From Paenibacillus sp. JZ16 (lineage in GTDB: Bacteria; Bacillota; Bacilli; Paenibacillales; Paenibacillaceae): 64,000 bases of DNA. The position numbers were made by a program, and so were the translations under genes. Below the pieces are notes generated by a model. The model did no database searches, was not told the origin of the DNA, and saw nothing but the letters and a program-made list of their open reading frames with translations. The stretch's first letter is position 1. Every line of letters starts with the position of its first letter. This document shows positions 16,853-26,339 of the stretch, one piece after another. Location of the stretch: positions 4,158,501-4,222,500 of the forward strand of contig NZ_CP017659.1 in NCBI RefSeq assembly GCF_015326965.1. The letters are read 5' to 3'.

Positions 16853-17248
16853 ATGGGAGACACATATTCCATCAAACAAGTATCTAAACGAACCGGCTTG
16901 ACTGAGGATGCCATTCGCCATTACGAGAAGATCGGTCTCCTTCCTCCTCCCGCAAGGAAAGATAATGGCCATCGTGTATATCACATAGAGGATGCCGAAA
17001 TTATGGAACTCATCACATGCCTGAAGAAGACAGGAATGTCACTGGAGGATATGAAAGCCTATGTGCATCTTCCCTTTAAGGAAAATATTCAATCCGTTCC
17101 GGAGCTGAACGCCATGCTCCAGAATTACCGTCAGAAAATTACCGAGCAAATTTCGGACCTGCAGCGCATTCTGCGGTTCATCGACGACAAGTTGATCCAT
17201 AATCAGTCCCTGCTAAATCCCGATAGGGCGACCAGTGAAGAATCTTAA
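16853..17248 (+). CDS. MerR family transcriptional regulator
   Basis: This 131-residue protein has an N-terminal winged helix, YSIKQVSKRTGLTEDAIRHYEKIGLL, followed by the RVY-type wing and a long coiled-coil dimer helix (about residues 80-120). There is no C-terminal cysteine cluster, so metal sensing is unlikely. The type resembles aldehyde- or electrophile-responsive regulators paired with oxidoreductases. Its own promoter shows the 19-bp spacer with a palindrome. The SDR gene starts 17 bp after its stop, so the two form an operon. Confidence 0.9.
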   Translation: MGDTYSIKQVSKRTGLTEDAIRHYEKIGLLPPPARKDNGHRVYHIEDAEIMELITCLKKTGMSLEDMKAYVHLPFKENIQSVPELNAMLQNYRQKITEQISDLQRILRFIDDKLIHNQSLLNPDRATSEES

Positions 17249-17265
17249 GTATAGGAGAATGACAC

Positions 17266-18114
17266 ATGACACATAAAAGAAATAATCGAGTCGCCTTGAT
17301 CACGGGTGCAAGCTCCGGCATTGGCTTGGAGCTAACCAAGCGATTGTTATCCGAAGGCTGGCAAGTCCTCGCTTTGATCCGTTCTGCCTTTCCATCCGGT
17401 GATTCCCTTGTACAAGACTGCATTATGTCGCAGCAGCTGAGAATATACACGGCCGATTTGTCGGATTTCACGGATCTCCAAACCTCGCTGAATCAGATCA
17501 AGAAACACGAGGAGCATATCGACCTGCTGTTTAATAACGCAGGTGTTTCCTTTGGCCAATTATCCTACTCCAAACAAGGGCGCGAGATGCATTTTGAAGT
17601 AAACTCCGTGGTGCCTTATATCATCTTGATGGAAATGAAAGAGCTCCTAGCGAGAGGCAGCTTCAAAACGGTAATCAATACGTCCTCCAATGCGCTGCTG
17701 TATCTCAAACGGTTCGATTACACTACGTTGGCTTCCCCTACCGTGTTCAAAAAGCTGGTTGGACCTTACGCTGCAAGTAAATTAGCGCTATCGCTGTGGA
17801 CTCAGGAGATCGCCAATTCCATACAGAAGGATGGCATTATGATCCGGAGTGTCTGTCCGGGAGCAAATAAAACAACCATCACCAACAACGCCGGAATGCC
17901 AAAATTTATGATCCCGATCCGCCACCTGTTCTTCTCTCATCCCAGTGAGGGAGCTTCACGTCTGTATGAAGCAGCGATAGGCAGTTCCCCACAATCGACG
18001 GGAGTCTTTCTCAACAAGGGGAAAGTAACGCCTTTGAAATTCTCGAGCCAAAGTACGGAGGTGCTTGGCATGGTAGAGCGGATCTATAGGCAGGAGTTTA
18101 CCGCCCTTTCTTAA
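17266..18114 (+). CDS. Short-chain dehydrogenase/reductase
   Basis: A 282-residue classical SDR. TGASSGIG lies at residues 13-20, NNAG at 90-93, a Ser in the INTSSNA segment, and the catalytic YAASK has Y168 and K172. The fold binds NAD(P)H and reduces or oxidises carbonyls or alcohols. It is the effector gene of the MerR operon, pointing to detoxification of an inducing carbonyl or electrophile; the substrate is not visible. Confidence 0.9.
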   Translation: MTHKRNNRVALITGASSGIGLELTKRLLSEGWQVLALIRSAFPSGDSLVQDCIMSQQLRIYTADLSDFTDLQTSLNQIKKHEEHIDLLFNNAGVSFGQLSYSKQGREMHFEVNSVVPYIILMEMKELLARGSFKTVINTSSNALLYLKRFDYTTLASPTVFKKLVGPYAASKLALSLWTQEIANSIQKDGIMIRSVCPGANKTTITNNAGMPKFMIPIRHLFFSHPSEGASRLYEAAIGSSPQSTGVFLNKGKVTPLKFSSQSTEVLGMVERIYRQEFTALS

Positions 18115-18164
18115 AACCCATGCAGCAGAGTTAATGGTGTTCAACCCATCTCATGAAGGACCTG

Positions 18165-19154
18165 TTAACGGGTTTGCTGCCATTCCTCGATGAAACGGAT
18201 CGTGTTGCGTGCGTGATAATCAGCCAAATTTGAAGCAAATGCCTGATCCGGGAATCCACGGTGAAGCAGCTTCAAGCCGCCCGAGGTTAATGAGATATAG
18301 TGATGCAGACGGTAAAACAACATCCGATTCAAATCAAGCCCGGTTTGGTGGAAGTAAGGGTAATGCTTCCCGAATCGCAGCTCAAGAAACGTATGCTCAT
18401 GCTCGATGTCAAAGTATTGCGCACCTTCAATATCAATGAGACAGGGCTCTAAACGGTCTGTAACCAGAATATGGTCAGGGCCCAACTCGCCGTGGATAAA
18501 GCCATAACGCCGACGGGAATCGATCCTGGATTCAAGCTCATGCAATATAGCGAGCAGCCTGTCGTGATTGTTCCGGATACTCTCGTTATGAAGGATGATG
18601 TAGGACAGCTGTTCCCTAGCGTTTTCCAACTGCACAAGATGGCATCGCTCCCGTTGATTCCAGCTTTGATCAGGCTTACCATAGTTTTGCCTGTGATTTG
18701 CATGCATGCGTGCGATCATGTTGCCCACCCGTTCAAAGACCTCATCCCGAACCCGTTGATCCGGATGCTGAAAGTAGGCTTCCGCCTTCTGTCCCTCCAT
18801 ATATTCGACTAATGCATAGTCAAACGGGTATCGCTCCCGTTCCGTGTGAAGATTATATAGAGCAGGCGTCGAAATACCATGCTCCTTTAACCATCTGTTA
18901 TTGATTTCGAACGAATGCCCGCCAAAGGATCGTTCATGCACACTTTCGTTCCCTATTTCTTCCTGAAAATAATTCTTCGTCAAGTCCCACACATACAACA
19001 CGCAGGAGAATCCGTTTTGACACTGGATCTTATAGACAACCTTTTGCGCCCCGCCATGCATCCTCGTGACATCCGCCACAACATAACCGGTACCCAAAAC
19101 CTTTCCGACATACTCCTGTACATCTGTTTCATCGAGGTGACAAGTCCAACTCAT
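18165..19154 (-). CDS. APH-fold phosphotransferase family protein
   Basis: About 329 residues. The kinase-like fold shows HGELGPDHILV, a Brenner-type loop with Asp where Asn is usual, and LIDIEGAQYFD in place of the DxD/DFG metal loop. It resembles aminoglycoside- or choline-kinase-like phosphotransferases common in Bacilli. ATG 19154 is preferred because ATGGAGC lies 9 bp before it; the frame extends 183 bp upstream without similarity. The acceptor is unknown, so calling it a resistance enzyme is not justified. Confidence 0.75.
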   Translation of the reverse strand: MSWTCHLDETDVQEYVGKVLGTGYVVADVTRMHGGAQKVVYKIQCQNGFSCVLYVWDLTKNYFQEEIGNESVHERSFGGHSFEINNRWLKEHGISTPALYNLHTERERYPFDYALVEYMEGQKAEAYFQHPDQRVRDEVFERVGNMIARMHANHRQNYGKPDQSWNQRERCHLVQLENAREQLSYIILHNESIRNNHDRLLAILHELESRIDSRRRYGFIHGELGPDHILVTDRLEPCLIDIEGAQYFDIEHEHTFLELRFGKHYPYFHQTGLDLNRMLFYRLHHYISLTSGGLKLLHRGFPDQAFASNLADYHARNTIRFIEEWQQTR

Positions 19155-19289
19155 GAGACCACGCTCCATTTCATTTGGTTTTGCCGGCTTCCCCACTCTA
19201 TGGCATTTCCGGGCAAAAATATAGACTGTTTCTTTCGGCTCTGCTATGATGTTGAATAAGGTCTCGAATAAAATAGCCATACGATGAAT

Positions 19290-19315
19290 AGCCCTTGGAC
19301 ACCGGTCCAAGGGCT
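19290..19315. terminator. Hairpin after selO
   Basis: A 10-bp stem (AGCCCTTGGA / TCCAAGGGCT) is followed by TTTT on the plus strand and by a weak T-rich stretch on the minus strand. It lies 50 bp beyond the minus-strand selO gene, before the phosphotransferase gene. Confidence 0.6.
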
Positions 19316-19364
19316 TTTGTGATAGTACCCGATTCATGCTCGCTATTGGAACGTTCCGCTATTC

Positions 19365-20843
19365 TTACGTGCCGCAGAAGGTTCGGTAAGGACGCGACAA
19401 CTCCGGCACGATAGCATATTCCGCTTGTTCCGGCGAATGCGCATATGGATCGGACAGCGCATGAAGCAGCTGCTCCATCACGCTGTAGTCCCCCTCCTGC
19501 TCCGCTGCTTCCAGCGCTTCCTCCACCCGATGGTTCCGGGGAATGACCGCAGGATTGCTGCTGCGCATTAATTGATGGGATTGTTCCTTCGATTCCTGCT
19601 GGCTGCCAAGTCTCGCCTGCCATCGCTCATACCAGGAAGCCAATTCGGGGGTGCCGTTTAGAGGCGTATCCTCCAGCTTGTCAAACGTTAACGCACGAAA
19701 GGTATTGGTATAATCCGCCTGGTGATTTTTCATCATCTTAAGGAGGTCTTCGATCAGGGATTCGTCATCCTCCTCTTCTTGGAAGATCCCCAGCTTGGCT
19801 CTCATGCCTGCAAGCCACTGCTCGTGATACAGATCGGTAAAACTCCCAATCGCACCCTCGGCCAGCTTGACGGCCTGTTCCTCTTCTTCATGTAGCAGTG
19901 GCAGCAGGGATTCGGCCAATCTTGCGAGATTCCAAGCCGCAATATACGGCTGGTTCACATAGGCATAGCGGCCTTGTGAATCGATGGAGCTGAATACCGT
20001 ATTCGGGTCAAAGTTATCCATGAAGGCACAAGGGCCATAATCAATCGTTTCGCCGCTGAGGGTCATATTATCGGTGTTCATCACCCCATGGATAAATCCG
20101 ACGAGCTGCCACTTGGCGATTAGAGCGGCCTGACGCTTGATGACCTCCTGAAGCAGGACAAGATATCGGTTGGCACCGTAACCAACGTCAGCCTCCGGGT
20201 AATGCCGCTGCAGGGTGTAGTCTGCCAGAATCCGCAGATCCTCGGTTGTACCCGCTCCCCTTACGTATTGAAATGTGCCCACTCTCACATGACTCGAGGC
20301 CACGCGGGTCAGAATCGCACCCGGCAGCTCCCTCTCACGAGTGACAGGCTGGCCGGTGGACACCACCGCCAGGCTGCGGGTAGTCGGTATCCCCAGCGCA
20401 TGCATGGCCTCGCTGATGATATATTCGCGCAGCATCGGACCCAGAGCCGCCCGACCATCTCCTCCACGGGAGTACGGGGTCCGGCCCGAGCCTTTAAGCT
20501 GAATATCCATACGCTCATCCTGCGGCGTGATTTGTTCACCCAACAGAATCGCACGGCCGTCGCCCAGCATCGTAAAATAACCGAATTGGTGCCCGGCATA
20601 AGCCTGTGCGAGCGGTGATGCCCCCTCGGGTATCTCGTTGCCTGCGAGCATCGCTGCACCCTCTGGGCTCTTCAGCCCCTCGGCGTTTAAACCCAGAGAT
20701 GCCGCCAACGGCTCATTAAGGATTATCAGCTCCGGTGAGCGCACAGGCGTGGGATCTTGTTTTGTAAAAAAGGACTCCGGCAGCTTGGCATAACTGTTCT
20801 CAAAGTTCCAACCTATATCGATCATGGCTTTCTTATTGGTCAT
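19365..20843 (-). CDS. selO: Protein adenylyltransferase SelO (YdiU family)
   Basis: This 492-residue pseudokinase-fold protein carries family hallmarks: [60 protein letters not shown], and the inverted active site with [24 protein letters not shown]. SelO transfers AMP from ATP to Ser, Thr or Tyr of proteins and is linked to redox homeostasis. The length is normal for bacterial members. AAGGAG lies 5 bp before the ATG. The C-terminus FCGT ends near a Cys, as in many members. Confidence 0.95.
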   Translation of the reverse strand: MTNKKAMIDIGWNFENSYAKLPESFFTKQDPTPVRSPELIILNEPLAASLGLNAEGLKSPEGAAMLAGNEIPEGASPLAQAYAGHQFGYFTMLGDGRAILLGEQITPQDERMDIQLKGSGRTPYSRGGDGRAALGPMLREYIISEAMHALGIPTTRSLAVVSTGQPVTRERELPGAILTRVASSHVRVGTFQYVRGAGTTEDLRILADYTLQRHYPEADVGYGANRYLVLLQEVIKRQAALIAKWQLVGFIHGVMNTDNMTLSGETIDYGPCAFMDNFDPNTVFSSIDSQGRYAYVNQPYIAAWNLARLAESLLPLLHEEEEQAVKLAEGAIGSFTDLYHEQWLAGMRAKLGIFQEEEDDESLIEDLLKMMKNHQADYTNTFRALTFDKLEDTPLNGTPELASWYERWQARLGSQQESKEQSHQLMRSSNPAVIPRNHRVEEALEAAEQEGDYSVMEQLLHALSDPYAHSPEQAEYAIVPELSRPYRTFCGT

Positions 20844-20977
20844 GGGATCTCCTTCTTCAAGCAGTATGATGATGACAGTATCTACTTATTATTTAAACAC
20901 AAGTCGCTCTTTGTAGGGTTTACTGAAGGAAATTTATTATTCGACTGTTTCAAAGGCCATATCCTTTCTGATATCTT

Positions 20978-21013
20978 AAAAAAAATCGCTGTCGAGAATG
21001 CCCCGACAGCGAT
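20978..21013 (-). terminator. Terminator of the BI-1 gene
   Basis: A 10-bp stem (20985-20994 with 21004-21013) is followed on the minus strand by a run of eight T, just after the BI-1 stop. Confidence 0.85.
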
Positions 21014-21035
21014 GTTGACCGTACCCATCCAGATA

Positions 21036-21776
21036 TTAATCCCGATTCGCCAGCTTCGCCAGCAACCGGATAATTTCGATATACAACCACACGAGTGTAA
21101 CCAACAAACCGAAAGAGCCGTACCATTCCATATATTTGGGTGCACCTTGCTGTGCTCCCTCTTCGATAAAGTTAAAATCGAGTATGAAATTCAGGGCTGC
21201 AATAATGATGATGACAACCGAAATTCCGATGCCGATCGGGGTGCTGTCATGCAGGTAAGGCACCGCCACACCGAACATGCCCAGAACGAAGCTAAACAGG
21301 TATACAAGTGCAACGCCGATGGTTGCTGCGATAATACCCTTTTTGAAGCCTGCGGTTGCCCGGATCAGACCTGTTTTATAAGCGAGCAGCATACCGAGGA
21401 ATATGCACATTGTCAGTAAAGCCGCTTGTAATGTAATTCCATAATACAGATATTCATAATGAGCCGATAATGCACCGAGGAAAAACCCCTCCACGATCGC
21501 ATAGATCGGTGCCAAGTAAGGGGCTGCCTTCGGCACAAAGCTGATGATCAGTGCCAGAACAAAGCCGCCTATCGCTCCCCCGATCATGAACGGGAATACA
21601 TCATACCCGTTAAAATACATAGCCCATGAAATGACCGCTGCCCCGATCAGCAGCGCGAGCAGCATGAACGATTTATTCACCGTTCCGCCAATCGTCATCG
21701 TTTCCTGGCCGTTGTAATACCCACTCTTCTCAAATGTTTCTTCGTTTAGTGTTGGATTTCCACTGCGCCCTATCAA
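21036..21776 (-). CDS. Bax inhibitor-1 / YccA family membrane protein
   Basis: This 246-residue protein has seven membrane helices. It begins after a hydrophilic stretch, GRSGNPTLNEETFEK, and ends with a conserved YGSFGLLVTLVWLYIEIIRLL helix. Bacterial BI-1 relatives (for example YetJ) are pH-sensitive calcium leak channels. The start is a TTG at 21776, with AGGGAGG 8 bp before it; no ATG is available at that place. A strong terminator follows. It is a single-gene unit. Confidence 0.9.
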   Translation of the reverse strand: MIGRSGNPTLNEETFEKSGYYNGQETMTIGGTVNKSFMLLALLIGAAVISWAMYFNGYDVFPFMIGGAIGGFVLALIISFVPKAAPYLAPIYAIVEGFFLGALSAHYEYLYYGITLQAALLTMCIFLGMLLAYKTGLIRATAGFKKGIIAATIGVALVYLFSFVLGMFGVAVPYLHDSTPIGIGISVVIIIIAALNFILDFNFIEEGAQQGAPKYMEWYGSFGLLVTLVWLYIEIIRLLAKLANRD

Positions 21777-22114
21777 TTAAATGCCTCCCTAACTTTCTTT
21801 TTTGTATCCATTTTAGCATAGGTTGGAATATTTTGGGATACAAAAAATATAGCATCACGGGTGAATTGGAATTGGGATCAATTCAATAACTCTATTGATG
21901 AAGCTGATAAAATCCATAGATCTGAAAATCATGAAGATCTTCTTCTGCAATCCACACCATTAGTCTTTTTTGTGCTACGCATCGAACTTCCTTTTTGTTC
22001 CCGCAAACATCCATACTCTTAGTGTATATAAGCACTATTTACAATAAAATATTGAATATTATATTCTGTTTGTTGCCATACTACTTCTTTAATCTGAAAT
22101 AGAGGTGGTTAAAG
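21777..22114. other. AT-rich divergent intergenic region
   Basis: About 340 bp between the BI-1 gene and the XRE-like gene. It holds several AT-rich inverted repeats (around 22040-22070, TATTGAATATTATATT-like), where an XRE operator could lie. No further gene was found. Confidence 0.4.
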
Positions 22115-22467
22115 ATGCTCCTAAAAATGATAGGCGAACGAATCAAGCAGCTCAGAAAAAAACAGGGAATGACCAGGAGGAACTAGCAGAAAAGGCTGGG
22201 ATAAACGCCTCTTACATAGGAACGGTAGAACGCGGGGAACGAAATATATCCATTGAAACACTGGAAAAGATCATCGAGGGATTAGGAGTATCGTCAGCAG
22301 CTATGTTCCAGTTCCACGAGACAGATAGTCTGGATACCGCAAGTGAGAAGGCAGAGGTCCTAGAATCCATCAGCTCGCTGCTTTATTCTCGTACATTGTC
22401 TGAAAGCAAGCTGCTCTTTCGTGTACTTAAAGACATCGTGGATACACTGGATCATCGGGAGAACTAA
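22115..22467 (+). pseudogene. XRE-family HTH regulator, single-base frameshift
   Basis: Starting at ATG 22115, 7 bp after a GAGGTG site, the frame reads MIGERIKQLRKKQGMT and then RRN and a TAG stop at 22184-22186. In the next frame the normal continuation appears at once: EELAEKAGINASYIGTVERG, the recognition helix of an XRE/Cro domain, running to 22467. One missing base after 22174 (ACCAGGAG where ACCCAGGAG is expected) would restore a protein of about 118 residues. It is either a recent pseudogene or a base error in a short C-run. The C-terminal half is a helical segment with no recognised domain. Confidence 0.85.
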
Positions 22468-22497
22468 TCAACCCCCATCTTTACATATACAAAGAAA

Positions 22498-22524
22498 AAG
22501 CATCTCCCACGGTAGGAGATGCTT
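22498..22524 (-). terminator. Bidirectional terminator hairpin
   Basis: A 10-bp stem (AAGCATCTCC / GGAGATGCTT) is followed on the minus strand by TTTCTTTG. It lies between the convergent XRE and SMI1-domain genes. Confidence 0.75.
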
Positions 22525-22543
22525 CATTCATTTTATGCTTATG

Positions 22544-23416
22544 TTATTGTTTCAAGCCGCCAACGAAAGCCTCGAAATTCGCAGCAAGGCGGGTTATTTT
22601 GTAATCATTAGCCTTGTCCACATGGATGACTTCAGGCTCCCCGTCATTTCCGGATGAACGGTAGTCCAGCATCACGACCTCGGACTGGGAAGGACAATCG
22701 CAAATGACCACACCAATCTCAGGATATCCGCCATGCTCTATCATATAGCGGCTGCCCAAGCTTCCGCACAATGATTTTTTCTTCTCTCGTCCAATGCCCA
22801 AAATACCTGTAATTTCAATATAATCCTGGGCTCCATCTCCGATAGGAAACTTCCGGTTGCGGGGAATCCCGCCATTATGTAATTTCATTGCTTGGATATA
22901 AGAGGCGGGAAGTTTGAAGACCAGTGCTTCCTCCACGGATTCAATCAATTCATCCGTAGGCGGAGCCGACACGTATTGGTCTGCCTCAAGCGCGCCATCA
23001 TCCCAGAAATTCAGCACATCGGGGTCCGTATAAGACACCGCATTGGGTTCCTTAGCAGGTTGCGGAGCGGTTTTGTTCCGAATCCACTCCAGAAACTCCA
23101 ACGTATCTTCATCGCCGGGATCCAGGTGATCGGCCACTTCAAATGCTTTGCGAGCATCTTCATACCGCTCCAAATAGTAATAAGCAAGGCCTATGCGGTA
23201 ATGCCATAAGGGATCATCCTTGCCCTCTTCTTGAATGGCCAGGAATTGCTCAACCGCCTCTTCATAACGTTCAAGATTATTCAACGCTCTGCCCAAGTGA
23301 CTGATCAGCACATAATCGCGATCTTCCGCAGGAATCTCCGTAATCGCATCTACGATCTCTTCAAATTCATCCTCTTCATGCCACTCTTCCAGCTGCTCTA
23401 TTAGCTCCTCACTCAT
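22544..23416 (-). CDS. TPR-repeat protein with SMI1/KNR4-like domain
   Basis: 290 residues. The N-terminal half (about 1-115) is acidic and holds three TPR-like helical pairs, for example LERYEEAVEQFLAIQEE and YYYLERYEDARKAFEVADHL. The C-terminal half (about 150-285) resembles SMI1/KNR4 (SUKH), with LIESVEEALVFKLPASYIQAMKLHNGG and a VVMLDYR...GEPEVIHVD segment. SUKH domains are frequent immunity proteins against polymorphic toxins; in Bacilli similar proteins also stand alone. No toxin gene is adjacent. Confidence 0.78.
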   Translation of the reverse strand: MSEELIEQLEEWHEEDEFEEIVDAITEIPAEDRDYVLISHLGRALNNLERYEEAVEQFLAIQEEGKDDPLWHYRIGLAYYYLERYEDARKAFEVADHLDPGDEDTLEFLEWIRNKTAPQPAKEPNAVSYTDPDVLNFWDDGALEADQYVSAPPTDELIESVEEALVFKLPASYIQAMKLHNGGIPRNRKFPIGDGAQDYIEITGILGIGREKKKSLCGSLGSRYMIEHGGYPEIGVVICDCPSQSEVVMLDYRSSGNDGEPEVIHVDKANDYKITRLAANFEAFVGGLKQ

Positions 23417-23682
23417 CGTTTCACGCCTCCCACACTAATCATCCTTTCTGAGATTATACCATTCCGGCATGTCACTCTCCAGCATAGTGAAGCTAGCGAT
23501 GCATACTATGCCCTTGTACGTGATTATGCTCTATTTGGATCTGCTTTACGATCCCTTCTGGTTAGAATGTATAAATTTCAATATCAAAACCAGATTCACA
23601 GTATAATAAATGAGCATACTGTAGATGTACGGTGAGAGCCGGTATATATAGGTATTCGAATATAGCGTAGAAGAGGTTGAAG
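23417..23682. other. Intergenic region upstream of dbpA
   Basis: About 265 bp with no reading frame I can support. It carries the divergent promoters of the SMI1-domain and helicase genes. No clear -35/-10 pair stands out. Confidence 0.3.
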
Positions 23683-25128
23683 ATGAGTAAGAAACACTTT
23701 ACGGATTATCAATTAAGCGAATCGATTGTGAAAGCGCTGAATAGCTTGGGCTATGAGACACCGACGGAGGTACAACAGGAAGTCATTCCGGTTGCGCTTG
23801 AGAAAAGGGACCTGGTGGTCAAATCACAAACAGGTAGCGGCAAAACAGCTGCTTATGGGATCCCGCTCTGCGAGCTAGTGGATTGGAATGAGAATAAGCC
23901 GCAGGCATTAATCCTGACGCCAACCCGCGAACTGGCGTTACAGGTCAACGAAGATATCACGAATATTGGGCGTTTTAAGCGAATCAAAGCAACACCTCTT
24001 TTTGGGAAACATCCTTTTCACATACAAAAAGCCGAGTTAAAGCAAAGAACGCACATGGTTGTGGGTACGCCGGGACGTGTGCTGGACCATATGGAACGCG
24101 GATCGCTCTCACTGGAGCGGATTGCTTATCTCGTCATTGACGAAGCGGATGAGATGCTGAATATGGGCTTTATTGAGCAGGTTCAGTCGATTATTCAACG
24201 GCTGCCGCGTGACAGGGTCACCATGTTATTCTCCGCTACGTTTCCTGAGGATGTGGCCAATTTGGCCCACAAATATATGAACCATCCTGCCCACATTGAG
24301 ATTCAAGCAAGCGGTATAACAACTGCCACGATAGAACACGAGCTTATTCAGGTGATGGAGACGAGGAAACTCGCCCTTCTTCAGGATCTGCTCATTGTTG
24401 AGAGTCCGGAGAGCTGTATCGTGTTCTGCCGTACGCAAGAGCATGTGGATAATCTATTCAGATCATTGGCTGATCTTGGCTACCCATGTGATCGTATTCA
24501 CGGTGGAATGGAGCAGGAAGAGCGTTTCGAGGTCATGAATGCGTTCAGAAGAGGGCAATTCCGTTACTTGATAGCGACGGATGTAGCCGCCAGAGGTATC
24601 GATATCACGAATATCACTCATGTGATTAATTACGATATCCCGCTTGAGAAGGAAAGCTATGTTCATCGCACGGGACGTACGGGACGAGCAGGCAAAACCG
24701 GTAAAGCGATTACTTTCGTCACACCAAGGGACGATAGAAGATTAGCCGACATTGAAGAGTATATTGGGTTTCCCATACCAGTAGTGAAAGCTCCCTCCAA
24801 AGAAGAAGTCGATCACCGGCGAGAAGCTTTCGGGCACAAACTAAGAATCCAACCCGAGCTGAAAAAGGATAAGCGTGAGCAATTAAACAAACAAATTATG
24901 AAGCTTAACTTCAATGGCGGCAAGAAAAAGAAGCTTAGAGCCGTAGACTTTGTCGGAACGATTGCCAAGCTTGAAGGGGTAACCGCCGACGATATTGGGA
25001 TTATTACGATCCACGATTTTGTGACGGATGTTGAGATTCTGAATGGCAAGGGACCTCTTGTGCTTGAAATGATGAAAAACACGACGGTAAAAGGCAAACT
25101 GTTAAAGGTGCGCCAAGGGAATAAATAA
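23683..25128 (+). CDS. dbpA: DEAD-box ATP-dependent RNA helicase, DbpA/YxiN type
   Basis: 481 residues. Two RecA-like domains show the Q motif (residues about 28-34), [31 protein letters not shown] and HRTGRTGR. The C-terminal about 75 residues ([29 protein letters not shown]...) form the DbpA RNA-binding domain that recognises 23S rRNA hairpin 92. The role is thus late large-subunit ribosome assembly. The ATG at 23683 follows GAAGAGG by 7 bp. The gene is monocistronic. Confidence 0.92.
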   Translation: MSKKHFTDYQLSESIVKALNSLGYETPTEVQQEVIPVALEKRDLVVKSQTGSGKTAAYGIPLCELVDWNENKPQALILTPTRELALQVNEDITNIGRFKRIKATPLFGKHPFHIQKAELKQRTHMVVGTPGRVLDHMERGSLSLERIAYLVIDEADEMLNMGFIEQVQSIIQRLPRDRVTMLFSATFPEDVANLAHKYMNHPAHIEIQASGITTATIEHELIQVMETRKLALLQDLLIVESPESCIVFCRTQEHVDNLFRSLADLGYPCDRIHGGMEQEERFEVMNAFRRGQFRYLIATDVAARGIDITNITHVINYDIPLEKESYVHRTGRTGRAGKTGKAITFVTPRDDRRLADIEEYIGFPIPVVKAPSKEEVDHRREAFGHKLRIQPELKKDKREQLNKQIMKLNFNGGKKKKLRAVDFVGTIAKLEGVTADDIGIITIHDFVTDVEILNGKGPLVLEMMKNTTVKGKLLKVRQGNK

Positions 25129-25222
25129 AACTTGTAGGAACACTGACATAACGCCGTCAGTCATCGCAGCTCATAATAGCTATAACAACCATCATAACGG
25201 GTTTTAGGAGGAAGTATAAATT

Positions 25223-25657
25223 ATGAGCACACATCCAACTTTACGAGGATTTGCGACCATCAGTTACTGGGCGGACGATATGGAAGCGGCAAAGGCTTGG
25301 TATTCGGATCTGCTGGGTATAACACCTTATTTCGAACGTTCGGGACCCGATGGTCAACTGGCCTATGCCGAATTTCGAGTTGGAGACTACCAGCACGAGC
25401 TGGGTCTCATTGATCGCCGTTTTGCCCCTGCACAACCAATGTCCGGCCCCGGCGGAGCGATCATGTACTGGCATGTCGATGATATAGAAGCCACCTTCAG
25501 CCAATTGAAATCCATGGGTGCTAAAGAGTACGAGCCGCTCGTACATCGGGGGGAAGGCTTCATCACGGCATCTGTTACAGATCCATTCGGCAACGTGCTC
25601 GGTATTATGTACAATGCTCACTATCTAGAGATGCTGAATTCACGAAGCCAGGGGTGA
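25223..25657 (+). CDS. VOC (glyoxalase/bleomycin-resistance) family protein
   Basis: This 144-residue protein has two beta-alpha-beta-beta-beta repeats. YWADDMEAAKAWYSDLLGI opens the first, and MYWHVDDIEATFSQLKSMGAKEYEP opens the second. The ending TDPFGNVLGIMYN is typical of VOC proteins. An AGGAGG site precedes the ATG. Members bind a divalent metal for dioxygenase, glyoxalase or drug-sequestering functions; none can be chosen here. The YdeI-like gene follows 10 bp later. Confidence 0.88.
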   Translation: MSTHPTLRGFATISYWADDMEAAKAWYSDLLGITPYFERSGPDGQLAYAEFRVGDYQHELGLIDRRFAPAQPMSGPGGAIMYWHVDDIEATFSQLKSMGAKEYEPLVHRGEGFITASVTDPFGNVLGIMYNAHYLEMLNSRSQG

Positions 25658-25667
25658 CCCAAAAACC

Positions 25668-26225
25668 ATGGAAATCGATAAGTCGGTACACGTGCAGACT
25701 CGGCAGGATTGGCGGAAGTGGTTAAGCGATAATCACCGTGCTGAAGATTATTGTTGGTCGATCATTACCGATCCTTCCGTAAATTATCTGGATTTGGTTG
25801 AGGAAGCCTTATGTTTTGGCTGGATTGACAGCACACGTAAAAAAATGGATGCCACGCATACAGCACAACGATTCTCACCCAGGAAGAAAAACAGCAACTG
25901 GTCAGAGCTCAATAAAGAGCGTGTCCGACGGTTAGAGCGATTAGGCCTCATGACTGAAGCAGGAAAGAAAGTACTTCCTGATATGAGGACCGAAGCTTTT
26001 GTAATTCAAGAATCTATATTGATGGAGTTGCAGCAGGATGAAGAGCTGTATCACAACTTCAAAGCCCTGCCAGAGCTGTATGTTAGAGTCAGGATCGACA
26101 ACATCCAGTCCGTGCAGAGCGACGCAGGTCTGTATCATACACGATTGGATAAATTTATAGAACATACTCGTATGAATAAAATGTATGGAAAATGGAATGA
26201 TGATGGTCGTCTTTTAGGGAAGTAA
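25668..26225 (+). CDS. YdeI/OmpD-associated family protein
   Basis: This 185-residue protein has the YdeI-type pattern: YCWSIITDPSVNYLDLVEEALCFGWIDSTRKK, then RFSPRKKNSNWSELNKERV, and a helical C-terminal half. Such bacterial proteins are annotated as bacteriocin-protection or OmpD-associated, without firm biochemistry. An AGGGGTG site precedes the ATG. It is probably co-transcribed with the VOC gene. Confidence 0.85.
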   Translation: MEIDKSVHVQTRQDWRKWLSDNHRAEDYCWSIITDPSVNYLDLVEEALCFGWIDSTRKKMDATHTAQRFSPRKKNSNWSELNKERVRRLERLGLMTEAGKKVLPDMRTEAFVIQESILMELQQDEELYHNFKALPELYVRVRIDNIQSVQSDAGLYHTRLDKFIEHTRMNKMYGKWNDDGRLLGK

Positions 26226-26285
26226 ACCTCCTCAAAGCCGAAACTATGCTTCACCTTCTATGTTACTTCACGCTCCAGCCCCAAA

Positions 26286-26307
26286 AGGAGCAGCGTAAGC
26301 TGCTCCT
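26286..26307. terminator. Bidirectional terminator hairpin
   Basis: A 9-bp stem (AGGAGCAGC / GCTGCTCCT) with a GTAA loop is followed on the minus strand by TTTTGG. It lies between the convergent YdeI-like and TerD-like genes. Confidence 0.7.
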
Positions 26308-26339
26308 CATTCATCATGACCTCCCACTTCCATCCACTT

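Noticed and set aside
16664..16984. Minus-strand frame overlapping the MerR promoter and start
   Set aside because: It runs across a convincing MerR operator and the merR coding start, and has no ribosome site.
18165..19154. Aminoglycoside resistance gene
   Set aside because: Only the general APH fold is visible and key motif residues differ; a resistance label is not supported.
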